Positions 25,326 to 33,776 of a stretch of 64,000 bases of DNA are shown piece after piece. The position numbers and the translations under genes were made by a program. How positions within the stretch are numbered: the stretch's first letter is position 1; each line of letters starts with the position of its first letter. The stretch is from Pseudactinotalea terrae. Its GTDB lineage: Bacteria > Actinomycetota > Actinomycetes > Actinomycetales > Beutenbergiaceae. The stretch covers positions 280,507 through 344,506 of the forward strand of contig NZ_WNXZ01000006.1 in assembly GCF_009733845.1 (NCBI RefSeq), written 5' to 3'. The notes beneath the pieces are model-generated. The model was not told where the DNA came from. It worked only from the letters and a program-made list of their open reading frames with translations, and made no database searches.

Positions 25326-26936
25326 ATGGGTGACTACTTCGACTGGTGGATCGGCGGCGGCACCTGGTACGACCGCAAGCAGCAGGAGGCCCTGGACGCG
25401 CTGCAGGCGAGCCAGGCGAGAACCTCGAGCCGGCTGCGGAGCCAGCTGCGTGAGGAGGCACGGCGGTCGCAGGATCTGGAGACCCGGCTGAGCAAGCTCG
25501 AGGACGCCGTCGTCGCCTCGATCGAGCTCGAAGACCTGCGTGGCGTGATGGAGAACTTCTCGGACGCCGTCGCCACGCGGCAGTATGCCCGCGACGTGCT
25601 CGCACGCATCCCGGCGCTCGGTCGGGTGGCGTCGCAGCAGAGCCCGCAGGTTCCTCCGGACGTGCCCGACTACTGGCTGCATCCCGCGGTGCGGTCGGTG
25701 GACGCGGGGCTGCGCGGCGACAGCGACGGTGAGCGTGGCCACGCCGACGAGGCACGACGGCGCGACCCCGTGCGCACGGCGCAGTTCCTCGCTGCGGTCG
25801 CGATCCTGCGGCGTACTGCGGTATCCGACCACGACCTCGCCACCCTGTGGCCCGCCGGCAGGCAGGTGAGCAGGTACCAGCGCTCGCTGTGGCTGGCGGT
25901 CGCGAACGGCGGGCTGGGTGAGGACGCCCGCGACTCGCTCGTGCACGCCCTCCGGTGGGCGTTGGGGCAGGGATCCCACAACGAGGGGCCCGAGCCGGCG
26001 AACGACCCGCTGCGGCTTGTGCGCGCCGTGCAGAGCGGGCCCGCCTACGAGCCGACGCCGCTCGAGGACCTGGTGGTGGACGAGCTCATCGGGGTCCGTG
26101 CGCCTTCCACCCCGCAGGCAGCGGCCGAGGCGCTCGAGACGCTGCGCGGGCGGGTGGAGACCGCGCTGGCGGGCGCGCGCTCGACGACGGCGGCCGACGA
26201 GGTCCCTGAGGGTGTCGCCGACCTCCTCGCCCAGGTGGTCTCGGCCGGTGCGCCTGCCGAGGAGCCGCTGGTGGCGCGGATCATCGAGCTGCGCCAGGCG
26301 ATCGCGGCGATCGGAGCCAACACCTCGATCGCGACGCCCGGCCTGCTCGACGACGAGTCGCTCGACGTCGTGGAGCTGTTGCGCGCCGATCTCGCCGACG
26401 GCTCCGACCCCGGCGCGCACGGTGTGGCCGTCCGGGTGCTCCGGGAGCAGATCGAACGGGTCGGAGCCAGGCTGGTCGACGCTGCCGCGCAGCAGCAGCA
26501 GGACGCGGCGACGCTGCGGGTCGCCGGCGGCGTCACGGTCGAGCTGACCTCGCTCGGCCCGACCGACGCCCGCTGGCGCGAGCACGTCGTGGCCCGGGTC
26601 AGGCACCAGGTCCCGAGCAACGGCGGGGCCATCGGGAAGCTGGTCGGCGGCGGCGTGCTCGCGGTGCTCGGAGTCGTCCTCGGTGTCGCGTTCTCGCCGG
26701 GCTGGTACGTGCTCCTCGTGGCTGGCGGGGCGCTCGCGGGCTACGGCTACTGGGAGATGCGACGCAACACCGCGGAGGCCCAGCGCCGCACGGCCGCTGC
26801 CCTCGAGCAGGCCGACGAGCAGATCGCGAAGCGGTCCTCGGAGCTCGCGGGTGAGATCGCGCTGGCCCGGGAACGCCAGCTCGGCGCACCCGAGGAGTTG
26901 CGGCGGATCCGCGCGGCCCTCGCAGCGACCTCCTAG
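25326..26936 (+). CDS. coiled-coil membrane protein of unknown function
   Basis: This protein has 536 residues starting at ATG 25326 (MGDYFDWWIGGGTWYDRK). Residues about 18-65 form a coiled coil (SQARTSSRLRSQLREEARRS). A mainly helical Ala/Leu-rich region follows to about 430. Two hydrophobic helices at about 435-475 lie close together, and a second coiled coil covers about 480-536. I recognise no family. The layout, with helical domains on either side of a helical hairpin, resembles membrane scaffold proteins. The ATG has no strong ribosome site. It is the first gene after thiQ, 61 bases away. Confidence 0.7.
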   Translation: MGDYFDWWIGGGTWYDRKQQEALDALQASQARTSSRLRSQLREEARRSQDLETRLSKLEDAVVASIELEDLRGVMENFSDAVATRQYARDVLARIPALGRVASQQSPQVPPDVPDYWLHPAVRSVDAGLRGDSDGERGHADEARRRDPVRTAQFLAAVAILRRTAVSDHDLATLWPAGRQVSRYQRSLWLAVANGGLGEDARDSLVHALRWALGQGSHNEGPEPANDPLRLVRAVQSGPAYEPTPLEDLVVDELIGVRAPSTPQAAAEALETLRGRVETALAGARSTTAADEVPEGVADLLAQVVSAGAPAEEPLVARIIELRQAIAAIGANTSIATPGLLDDESLDVVELLRADLADGSDPGAHGVAVRVLREQIERVGARLVDAAAQQQQDAATLRVAGGVTVELTSLGPTDARWREHVVARVRHQVPSNGGAIGKLVGGGVLAVLGVVLGVAFSPGWYVLLVAGGALAGYGYWEMRRNTAEAQRRTAAALEQADEQIAKRSSELAGEIALARERQLGAPEELRRIRAALAATS

Positions 26937-26978
26937 CACGGCGCGCACGTCCGGGTGAGCCTGCCGCGTACGGGTAGC

Positions 26979-27131
26979 GCCGTTGCGTAACTGACAGCTG
27001 GGTGGGTTGTGCAACGCGGACCGGGGCGGGGCGTTGCGCAAGTGACAGCTGCGTGGGTTGTGCAACGCGGACCGGGGCGGGGCGTTGCGCAAGTGACAGC
27101 TGGGTGGGTTCTGCAACGGCGACCATGGACG
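26979..27131. repeat. three tandem 51-bp units
   Basis: Copies start at 26979, 27030 and 27081, with exactly 51-base spacing. Copies 1 and 2 share long identical blocks; copy 3 diverges at its end. Each unit holds an imperfect inverted repeat, GTTGCGCAA and TTGTGCAAC, around a 16-base loop with TGACAGCTG. No coding frame is likely. The array fills most of the gap before the dioxygenase-like gene. Confidence 0.85.
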
Positions 27132-27148
27132 GGAGCGATATCGTCGGG

Positions 27149-27154
27149 TAGGAT
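27149..27154 (+). promoter_or_regulatory. -10 box of VOC dioxygenase gene
   Basis: TAGGAT lies 60 bases before the ATG at 27214 and abuts the palindromic site at 27154-27171. Confidence 0.4.
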
Positions 27155-27171
27155 AGTTGAAAACTTGACTA
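27154..27171. promoter_or_regulatory. candidate operator
   Basis: TAGTTGAAAACTTGACTA has matching ends (TAGT/ACTA) and an A+T-rich core unlike its surroundings. It overlaps the region just after the -10 box. The form resembles MarR-type operators near catechol dioxygenases; the regulator is unknown. Confidence 0.4.
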
Positions 27172-27213
27172 CAACCCATGCCGGGCGACCCTCGGCGACA
27201 AGGAGGCACGAAC

Positions 27214-28071
27214 ATGGATCGATTGGCACAGGACACCTCGATGGGCGACGTCGAGCTGCTCGTCCGCGACCTCGATGCGGTGCTGACGTACTACGCCGAC
27301 GGCGTCGGGCTCGACGTCCTGCGCCACGACGGCCCCGAGGCGGTGCTCGGCCGCGGCGGCGAGCAGATCATGCGGCTCGTGCAGCGCTCGGACCTGCCCG
27401 AGTTCCAGCGCGGGGAGGCAGGGCTGTTCCACACGGCGATCCTCTTCGGTGACGAGGCGAGCCTGGCGCGCGCGGTGGCGAGCGTGGCGCGGTTCGCGCC
27501 CCGCAGCTTCACCGGCAGCTCCGACCACCTGGTCTCGCAGGCCTTCTACTTCGACGACCCCGAGGGCAACGGCGTGGAGCTGTACGTCGACCGGCCCCGG
27601 GAGCAGTGGACGCGCCATGCCGATGGCAGCGTCGAGATGGCGACCGCCTTCCTGGACCCGAACGCGTTCCTGCAGACGCACCTGCCGAACGCGCCGCAAC
27701 CGGCGGCCGACGGCGCCGTCATCGGCCACGTCCACCTGCAGGTCGGCGACATCGCGCTTGCCGAGCAGTTCTACTCCGGCGTGCTGGGCTTCGACGTGAT
27801 GGCGCGGTACGGCTCGCAGGCGCTCTTCGTCGCCGCGGGCGGCTACCACCACCACATCGGGATGAACACCTGGAACAGCCAGGGCGCCGGACCCCGCGCC
27901 GCCTCCCTCGGCCTCGGCCAGGTGAGCATCGAGCTCCCGACGACGGACGACGTGGACGCGCTCCGCTCTCGCCTCCGCGGTGCCGGCGTCGAGACCCGCC
28001 ACGACGGTCAGACGCTCCGCTTCGACGACCCCTGGAAGACCCTGATCGAGGTCTTCCCAGCGGCCGCCTGA
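27214..28071 (+). CDS. VOC-family catechol-2,3-dioxygenase-like protein
   Basis: This protein has 285 residues and two VOC modules (about 8-130 and 160-280). The second has the metal-binding pattern of CatE/YfiE-type extradiol dioxygenases: GHVHLQVGD, YHHHIGMNTW and TLIEVFP. It probably opens an aromatic ring or acts on a related substrate. Start ATG 27214 follows AAGGAGG; an upstream in-frame ATG at 27178 lacks support. An A+T-rich palindrome precedes it. It is monocistronic. Confidence 0.85.
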   Translation: MDRLAQDTSMGDVELLVRDLDAVLTYYADGVGLDVLRHDGPEAVLGRGGEQIMRLVQRSDLPEFQRGEAGLFHTAILFGDEASLARAVASVARFAPRSFTGSSDHLVSQAFYFDDPEGNGVELYVDRPREQWTRHADGSVEMATAFLDPNAFLQTHLPNAPQPAADGAVIGHVHLQVGDIALAEQFYSGVLGFDVMARYGSQALFVAAGGYHHHIGMNTWNSQGAGPRAASLGLGQVSIELPTTDDVDALRSRLRGAGVETRHDGQTLRFDDPWKTLIEVFPAAA

Positions 28072-28129
28072 GCCCCATCGCGATGTCGATTCGGCCGCAG
28101 ACCTGCCCGCTGGATGGCAGGCTCACGAC

Positions 28130-29110
28130 GTGACGAATCTCGACCCGCGGCCGGCCGAGATGGACCTCGAGGTCCCGACGGCGTGCGGCCCGACCGTGCA
28201 GCTGCTCGAGGCTCGCGAGGTCCCGCTGGGCGGCATCCGCGCGATGACCGTGCGCCGCACGCTGCCGCAGCGGGCCCGTTCCACGGTGGGCGCCTGGTGC
28301 TTCCTCGATGCGTTCGGCCCCAGCTCGGACGAGCCGATGACCGTGCTGCCGCACCCGCACATCGGGCTGCAGACCGTCACCTGGCCGATGATCGGCGAGA
28401 TCCGGCACCGCGACTCCCTCGGCTCCGACCTGCTGGTCCGCCCCGGCGAGCTCAACCTCATGACGGCCGGCACCGGCATCTCCCACTCCGAGGTCTCCGC
28501 CGAGGGTGCTGAGCTCATGGGCCTGCAGCTGTGGGCCGCGCTCCCCGACGGCGTCGACCAGCCCGCCTTCGAGCACGTGGGTGACCTGCCGCGACTGGTC
28601 GGCGAGCGGTGGTCCGGGATCGTGCTCGTCGGGCAGGTTGGCGAGGTCCGCTCACCTGCGACCGTGCACACGCCGATGCTCGGCGTGGACCTGACCGCCG
28701 AGCCGGGGGCGCGCGTCGATCTCCCCCTGGCGGAGGGCTTCGAGCACGCCCTGCTGGTCGTCGAGGGCGAGGCAGAGGTCGACGGCGTCGCCATCCCTGC
28801 CGGGCCCCTCGCGTTCCTGGGGATGGCACGGGAGCAGGTGAGCATCGCCGTCGGGCAGCCGGGAGCTCGGATGGTGCTCCTGGGCGGCGTCCCGTTCGAG
28901 GAGCCGATCGTGATGTTCTGGAACTTCGTGGGCCGCGACCACGAGCAGGTGGCTCAGGCGCGCGCCGACTGGGAGGCCGACGCCACGATGGCGCCGGCCG
29001 ACCCGCGCCGCCGGTTCGGCACCGTGGCCGGGCACGGCCAGGACCGCATCCCGGCCCCCGTGGTGCCGGACGTGCGGCTCAAGCCGCGTCTGCCCCCGAC
29101 CGCTCCGTGA
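28130..29110 (+). CDS. pirin-family protein
   Basis: This bicupin has 326 residues. The N-terminal cupin contains the metal-binding HPHIGLQTVTW and the downstream GTGISHSE, typical of pirins. The C-terminal cupin ends with FEEPIVMFWNFVGRDHEQV. Bacterial pirins act as quercetinase-like dioxygenases or as metal-dependent regulators of central metabolism; which applies is not clear. Start is GTG with a CAGGCT box six bases before it, suggesting a leaderless mRNA. Its last 32 bases overlap the end of the opposing GNAT gene. Confidence 0.9.
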   Translation: MTNLDPRPAEMDLEVPTACGPTVQLLEAREVPLGGIRAMTVRRTLPQRARSTVGAWCFLDAFGPSSDEPMTVLPHPHIGLQTVTWPMIGEIRHRDSLGSDLLVRPGELNLMTAGTGISHSEVSAEGAELMGLQLWAALPDGVDQPAFEHVGDLPRLVGERWSGIVLVGQVGEVRSPATVHTPMLGVDLTAEPGARVDLPLAEGFEHALLVVEGEAEVDGVAIPAGPLAFLGMAREQVSIAVGQPGARMVLLGGVPFEEPIVMFWNFVGRDHEQVAQARADWEADATMAPADPRRRFGTVAGHGQDRIPAPVVPDVRLKPRLPPTAP

Positions 29111-30209
29111 GCGTGCGCTCCCACGCAGCTGCGCCGCCGGCGGGCCGGAACCCGAGCGCGACGTTGATGCTGAGCATGTAGTCGTTCTCCTCGGCGTTCC
29201 AGGTGTGCACGCGCTCGCCCTGCGGGTGCTCCGTCGCCAGGCGCTGCAGATTCGCGACCTTGAGCAGCATGCCGAGCCGGTGCCCGCGATGGTCGGCGCG
29301 CACGATGGTGTTGTCCTGGTAGACCGGTGGCGCCTTGTCCTCCTCGATCTGCAGGGCGGTGTAGCCGGCGAGCTCGCCCGATGGCCGGTGCAGCGCAGCG
29401 ACGACGATGCTGTGCATGCCCTGGTCCCGCAGGTTCGCCTCCTGCTGCCGCACGCGCTCAGCGGTCCAGCTCTCCTCCTCGATGGTGAGACCGGCGCTCG
29501 GGGCGTCGGTGCTCATGCTGCGCAGCAGCTCGCAGTAGGAGTCGATGTGCTGCTCGGGAACCGCGTCGCCCCACGAGACGAGCTCATAGTCCTCACCTGC
29601 CTTGGCCGTGGCCTCGGCGCGGAACCGTGCCAGCGCGGCAGGATCGACGGGTACCTCGAGGACCGAGTGCCGCTCTGCCTGCTCGAGGCCGAAGCCGTGA
29701 GCGAGGGCGAACCGCGTGGCCGCATCCTGACCGGGCACGCGTCCAGATCCGGTGGGCGGGTCGATCGCGTCGGGGTCACCCGCCGCGGGCTCGGCCGCGT
29801 AGCCGGTCCAGGCCTGCAGCACGGTGCGGCCGTGCGCGCGCGCTTGGGCGAGGCCGTGCTGCCACAGCGCCTCGCCCACGCCACGCCGTCGGGCATCGGG
29901 CCGCGTCCCGACCCAGACGTCTGCGCTCGAGGTGTTGTCCTGCAGCGGGATCCAGGTCGAGCCGATCCCGAGGACGTCCTCGGCCGTGGGGTTCTCGACG
30001 TCGGCCGGAACGGCCAGCGTGCGCAGCTTGAGAGTGCTCTCCTGATGGGTGAGCCCGGCGGCGACCTGCCGCGCGGTGACCGCGAAGTCGTCGTTGCCCC
30101 AGACCTCGGCCTCGAGGGCGGAGAGCAGCGTCGCGGTGGCACGAACTTCCCAACCGGGCTCGGCGGTGGCCGAGTCCGGTACCGGGACATCGATGATCCG
30201 GTAGCTCAT
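29079..30209 (-). CDS. GNAT-family N-acetyltransferase, two-domain
   Basis: This 376-residue protein consists of two GNAT folds. The N-terminal one has the acetyl-CoA loop VGTRPDARRRGVGEALW (about residues 112-128). The C-terminal one has TIVRADHRGHRLGMLLKV (about 300-317) and a closing NVALGFRPAGG. It resembles mycothiol-synthase-like tandem GNATs but is not MshD by context. The acceptor is unknown. Start is ATG 30209; a 14-bp perfect palindrome lies 15 bases upstream. Confidence 0.85.
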   Translation of the reverse strand: MSYRIIDVPVPDSATAEPGWEVRATATLLSALEAEVWGNDDFAVTARQVAAGLTHQESTLKLRTLAVPADVENPTAEDVLGIGSTWIPLQDNTSSADVWVGTRPDARRRGVGEALWQHGLAQARAHGRTVLQAWTGYAAEPAAGDPDAIDPPTGSGRVPGQDAATRFALAHGFGLEQAERHSVLEVPVDPAALARFRAEATAKAGEDYELVSWGDAVPEQHIDSYCELLRSMSTDAPSAGLTIEEESWTAERVRQQEANLRDQGMHSIVVAALHRPSGELAGYTALQIEEDKAPPVYQDNTIVRADHRGHRLGMLLKVANLQRLATEHPQGERVHTWNAEENDYMLSINVALGFRPAGGAAAWERTLTERSGADAA

Positions 30210-30223
30210 TCGCTCAGGGTGAC

Positions 30224-30237
30224 GGGTAGGCCTACCC
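30224..30237. promoter_or_regulatory. 14-bp perfect palindrome
   Basis: GGGTAGGCCTACCC lies between the divergent GNAT gene and the membrane-protein gene at 30303. It could be an operator for either. Function is unproven. Confidence 0.35.
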
Positions 30238-30302
30238 CTCGTCACGTCATTTGCGCCCGACCAGCCGTTGTTACCCTCGCGGGGAAGCGGAGGTGACCGG
30301 AT

Positions 30303-31004
30303 ATGCATGGAGGCTCGTGGATCGGGGCGATCGTCCCGTTGCTGTTCGTGGCGCTGTTCGTCGGCGCGCTCTGCCTCGCCTGGTACGTCAACAAGAAGCG
30401 GCGTGAGGCTGCGCAGGCCTTCGCCAGGGCGCGTGGTTGGACCTACACCGCGAAGGTGCCGAGCCTGACCCAGCGCTGGCAGTCGGCACCGTTTCAGCGC
30501 GGCCACAGCCGCAGGGCGTCCAACGTGCTGACCGGAACCTTCCAGGACATGCCGGTGGTCTCGTTCACCTACCAGTACACGACCGGTAGCGGCAAGAACC
30601 AGAGCACCTCCTACTTCCACGTCGTCGCCCTCAGCCTGCCGGCCCGGCTCCCGTGGCTGCGGCTGAGCGCCGACGGCGCCGGTGCGAGCGTCGCGAAGTT
30701 CTTCGGCGGGCAGGACATCCGGTTCGAGTCCAAGGCGTTCAACGACGCCTGGCGCGTGCAGGGGCAGGACGAGAGGTACGCCTACGACTTCGTCCACCCG
30801 CGCATGATGGAGCGGCTGATGGCGCGGGACGCGCTCGGTCGCACGATCACGGTCGAGGGCTCCGACATCTTCATGGTCGTCGGTGGCCGCCAGGTGCTCG
30901 AGGCCATCGACGTCTACGTCAACACCCTCTACGGCGTCTACCAGCAGATCCCTCGGCACCTCTGGCTCAACGTCGGCTACGACCCGCTGGTGGGGAAGGA
31001 GTGA
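30303..31004 (+). CDS. membrane-anchored protein, paralogue of 59221-60510
   Basis: This is a 233-residue protein. One N-terminal helix (about 7-27) is followed by basic residues and then a soluble domain. The segment with RGWTYTAK near residue 45 and the stretch FESKAFNDAWRVQGQDERYA...HPRMMERLM (about 140-170) match FELAAFNDAYDVH...HPRQIEYLM in the 59221 protein. The same architecture in two distant genes marks an unnamed family. The start lies behind GGAGGTG. It is coupled to a lipoprotein gene by GTGA overlap. Confidence 0.75.
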   Translation: MHGGSWIGAIVPLLFVALFVGALCLAWYVNKKRREAAQAFARARGWTYTAKVPSLTQRWQSAPFQRGHSRRASNVLTGTFQDMPVVSFTYQYTTGSGKNQSTSYFHVVALSLPARLPWLRLSADGAGASVAKFFGGQDIRFESKAFNDAWRVQGQDERYAYDFVHPRMMERLMARDALGRTITVEGSDIFMVVGGRQVLEAIDVYVNTLYGVYQQIPRHLWLNVGYDPLVGKE

Positions 31005-31468
31005 ACCGCGCTCGTGTCGCGGCTCTGGTCGCGCTCGGACTCGGTGCCGCCGCGGCCGTCACGGCTTGCTCCTCGCCCGACCCTGCCGCCGTGGCCGCGG
31101 TGGGGTTCGACGGCAGCGCCTACATGGCCGTGCTCCGCATGTGCGACGAGGGCCGCTCGCTCACCTACGTGCAGTTCGCCGAGGGCGCCGACGGCGATCC
31201 CGCTCTCGCTTGGATCGGGCGCACCGTGGAGCCCATCACCTTCTTCCGGATCGACTCCGAGCCGCCCGACAACTGGGTGCTCGATGTCGACGGCGGGCTG
31301 GTCAGCGACGTTCCGTACAGCTTCACGGCCACGGCCGATGACCTCACGGTGGCCGGCCCGGAGGTCACGCTCGCCGAGCTCAACGACCTCGAGGCCGGCA
31401 CCGTCATCGATGCGGCCGGCACCGCACAACCCGTCGACGACTTCCTCGAGCAGGCCTGCTCGCCATAG
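31001..31468 (+). CDS. small putative lipoprotein
   Basis: This 155-residue protein has a signal peptide (about 1-22) ending in the lipobox VTAC, so it should be anchored outside the membrane. The mature part has WIGRTVEPITFFRIDSEPP and no recognised domain. The GTG start overlaps the upstream stop, and AAGGA is directly adjacent to it, so translation is probably by coupling. It may form a surface complex with the preceding membrane protein. Confidence 0.7.
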   Translation: MNRARVAALVALGLGAAAAVTACSSPDPAAVAAVGFDGSAYMAVLRMCDEGRSLTYVQFAEGADGDPALAWIGRTVEPITFFRIDSEPPDNWVLDVDGGLVSDVPYSFTATADDLTVAGPEVTLAELNDLEAGTVIDAAGTAQPVDDFLEQACSP

Positions 31469-31474
31469 GAGCGC

Positions 31475-31529
31475 CCACCTCGGTGGAGCAGCGGTGGGCG
31501 AGCGTCCACCTCGGCGGAGCAGCGGTGGG
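31475..31529. repeat. two direct copies of a 24-bp palindromic unit
   Basis: Copies at 31475-31498 and 31506-31529 (31-base period) differ by one base. Each reads CCACCTCGG, Y, GGAGCAGCGGTGGG, with CCACC and GGTGG ends able to pair. They follow the lipoprotein stop and may act as a transcription end or repeat element. Confidence 0.7.
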
Positions 31530-31701
31530 TGGGCGGCCACTCGCGTGCTTGCCGTGGGCGCTGTCGCACCAGGCGCTCCGCGTGGTGGGCGCTGACTCAC
31601 CGGCCCGTGCGGTTTGCGGGGCGTCGGGCCCGGGCGCCCGCGGCGCGGGTGCGGTGGGCGACGTCCCGCTGGTGTCGGCGCTGCTGTGCCACGATGACGC
31701 C

Positions 31702-32217
31702 ATGGGTCTGCCGCGGAAGCTCCTGGGTGCCGACGAGGATGTCATCCTCCACATGCGCACGCACGGCAAGGACCTCGTCCTGCCCGTCCTCGGTCTGGTG
31801 CTGCTGGCCGCCATCACCTGGGTGAGCATGGCCTTCATGCCGGCGTCATGGACGCCGGTGGGCACGTGGGTCGTGGGCGCGATCGTTGCCGTGCTGTTCG
31901 TGATCATGGTGCTGGTGCCGTTCCTGCGCTGGCGCACCACGACCTACACGCTGACCGACCGCCGGGTGATCACCCGCCGGGGGATCATCAACAAGTCGGG
32001 TCACGACATCCCGCTCTCGCGCATCAACAACGTCACCTACGAGCGCAGCCTGCTGGACCGGGTCCTCGGCTGCGGCACGCTGCAGCTGACGACAGCGGCC
32101 GAGGCGCCGGTGACGCTCGACGACGTGCCCGACGTCGAGCGTGTCCACGTGGTGATGACCGAGCTGTTGTTCGGCGACGAGGCGGGTGCGGCCGCGAAGG
32201 CCGCCGAGGACGACTGA
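31702..32217 (+). CDS. PH-domain (YdbS-like) membrane protein
   Basis: This protein has 171 residues. Two helices at about 26-45 and 54-75 are followed by a bacterial PH domain (bPH2) with TLTDRRVITRRGIINKSGHD and IPLSRINNVTYERSLLDRVLG. Such proteins are small membrane proteins of unknown function. The ATG at 31702 follows a gap of repeats. The 5' region includes no clear Shine-Dalgarno site. Confidence 0.85.
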   Translation: MGLPRKLLGADEDVILHMRTHGKDLVLPVLGLVLLAAITWVSMAFMPASWTPVGTWVVGAIVAVLFVIMVLVPFLRWRTTTYTLTDRRVITRRGIINKSGHDIPLSRINNVTYERSLLDRVLGCGTLQLTTAAEAPVTLDDVPDVERVHVVMTELLFGDEAGAAAKAAEDD

Positions 32218-32239
32218 GCCTCACCACACTCGCCGCCCG

Positions 32240-32245
32240 TACGAT
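32240..32245 (+). promoter_or_regulatory. -10 box, leaderless UGPase gene
   Basis: TACGAT ends seven bases before the ATG at 32253 and no ribosome site is present, so the transcript is probably leaderless. Confidence 0.55.
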
Positions 32246-32252
32246 CGTTGCC

Positions 32253-33632
32253 ATGAGTGAATCGGGTCTGCAGCAGGCACGCGACAAGATGGCAGGGGCC
32301 GGGGTCAGCCCGGTCGCGATCGAGGTCTTCAGCCACTACTACCGGCAGCTGGAGGAAGGGGCCACGGGTCTCATCCCCGAGTCCACGATCGACCCGATGC
32401 TGGAGGTCCCGCAGCTGAGCGACGTCGAGATCTCCGACGCCGATGCCGCCGCCGCTCTCGATGCCACCGTGGTCATCAAGCTCAACGGCGGTCTCGGTAC
32501 CTCGATGGGCATGGACAAGGCGAAGTCGCTGCTGCCGGTCCGCGACGGCAAGTCCTTCCTCGACCTGATCGTGCAGCAGGTGCGCAGCGCTCGCGCCGCC
32601 ACCGGTGCGCGGCTGCCGCTGCTGTTCATGAACTCGTTCCGCACCCAGTCCGACACCCTCGCGGCGCTGGCCGCGTACCCCGACCTCGCCGTGGAGGGCG
32701 TCCCGCTCGATTTCCTCCAGAGCAAGGAACCCAAGCTCCGTGCGGACGACCTGACCCCGGTCGACTGGCCGGCCGACCCCGAGCTCGAGTGGTGCCCGCC
32801 GGGGCACGGCGACCTCTACCCGTCGCTGCTCGGCTCCGGCGTCCTGAAGGCGCTGCTGGACCAGGGCTTCACGTACGCCTCGGTCTCGAACGCCGACAAC
32901 CTCGGCGCCGGCCCGAACGCCCAGATCGCCGGCTGGTTCGCCGCTTCGGGTGCACCCTACGCCGCCGAGGTGTGCACCCGCACGGCCAACGACCGCAAGG
33001 GCGGGCACCTGGCGATCCGCAAGTCCGACGGCCAGCTGATCCTGCGGGACACCGCGATGACGCCCGATGAGGACATGCACTTCTTCACGGACGAGCACGT
33101 GCACCCGTACTTCCACACCAACAACCTGTGGTTTGACCTGCGCGAGCTCGACCGGGTGCTGACCGAGCGCGACGGCGTGCTGGGACTGCCGCTGATCAAG
33201 AACGTCAAGACGGTCGATCCGGCAGACTCGACCTCCCCCGAGGTGATCCAGATCGAGTCGGCGATGGGCACCGCCGTCGAGGTGTTCGAAGGCGCGACGG
33301 CGATCGCCGTCGGGCGCGAGCGGTTCCTGCCGGTCAAGACCACCAACGAGCTGCTCCTGCTGCGCTCGGACGTCTACGACCTCGGCGACGACGGCCGGCT
33401 CACCCAGGCGTCCGCCATCCCGGCGATCGACCTCGACAGCGGCTACTTCAAGAAGATCGACGCCTTCGAGAAGCGGTTCGCGAGCGGCGCCCCGAGCCTG
33501 CGCGACGCGACCTCGCTGACCGTCAAGGGCGACTGGACCTTCGGCTCCGACGTGCGCGTGACCGGAGCCGCCACGCTCGCCGACACCGGGTCGCCCGAGC
33601 GCGTCGCCGACGGCAGCGAGCTCTCTGCCTGA
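32253..33632 (+). CDS. UTP-glucose-1-phosphate uridylyltransferase, eukaryote-type
   Basis: This is a 459-residue enzyme of the UDPGP type-1 family rather than the bacterial GalU type. It makes UDP-glucose from UTP and glucose 1-phosphate. The nucleotide-binding motif KLNGGLGTSMGMDKAKSLLPV (residues about 77-97) and SKEPKL, NADNLGA and HTNNLWFDL segments are clear. Length is normal. Two palindromes follow its stop, before the convergent yaaA gene. Confidence 0.93.
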   Translation: MSESGLQQARDKMAGAGVSPVAIEVFSHYYRQLEEGATGLIPESTIDPMLEVPQLSDVEISDADAAAALDATVVIKLNGGLGTSMGMDKAKSLLPVRDGKSFLDLIVQQVRSARAATGARLPLLFMNSFRTQSDTLAALAAYPDLAVEGVPLDFLQSKEPKLRADDLTPVDWPADPELEWCPPGHGDLYPSLLGSGVLKALLDQGFTYASVSNADNLGAGPNAQIAGWFAASGAPYAAEVCTRTANDRKGGHLAIRKSDGQLILRDTAMTPDEDMHFFTDEHVHPYFHTNNLWFDLRELDRVLTERDGVLGLPLIKNVKTVDPADSTSPEVIQIESAMGTAVEVFEGATAIAVGRERFLPVKTTNELLLLRSDVYDLGDDGRLTQASAIPAIDLDSGYFKKIDAFEKRFASGAPSLRDATSLTVKGDWTFGSDVRVTGAATLADTGSPERVADGSELSA

Positions 33633-33660
33633 TGCCGCGAGCCGACGCACACCGCGGACC

Positions 33661-33744
33661 GTGACTCCGGTGCCATATCGGCACCTCGGTCACCCTCGCG
33701 GGTCCTCCGGCGTGACTCCAGTGCCGATGTGGCACTTCGGTCAC
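33661..33744. repeat. pair of 33-bp palindromes between convergent genes
   Basis: Two copies, 33661-33693 and 33712-33744 (51-base period), each read GTGACTCC, R, GTGCC, a short core, GGCAC, Y, TCGGTCAC. Both GTGAC/GTCAC and GTGCC/GGCAC arms pair within a copy. The site lies between UGPase and yaaA and may serve as a bidirectional transcription end. Confidence 0.8.
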
Positions 33745-33776
33745 GCAAGTCGATCAGATTCGCCGGAGCCTCGAGC

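Noticed and set aside
26979..27131. Possible CRISPR array
   Set aside because: The units are directly tandem with no unique spacers, and no cas gene is present.
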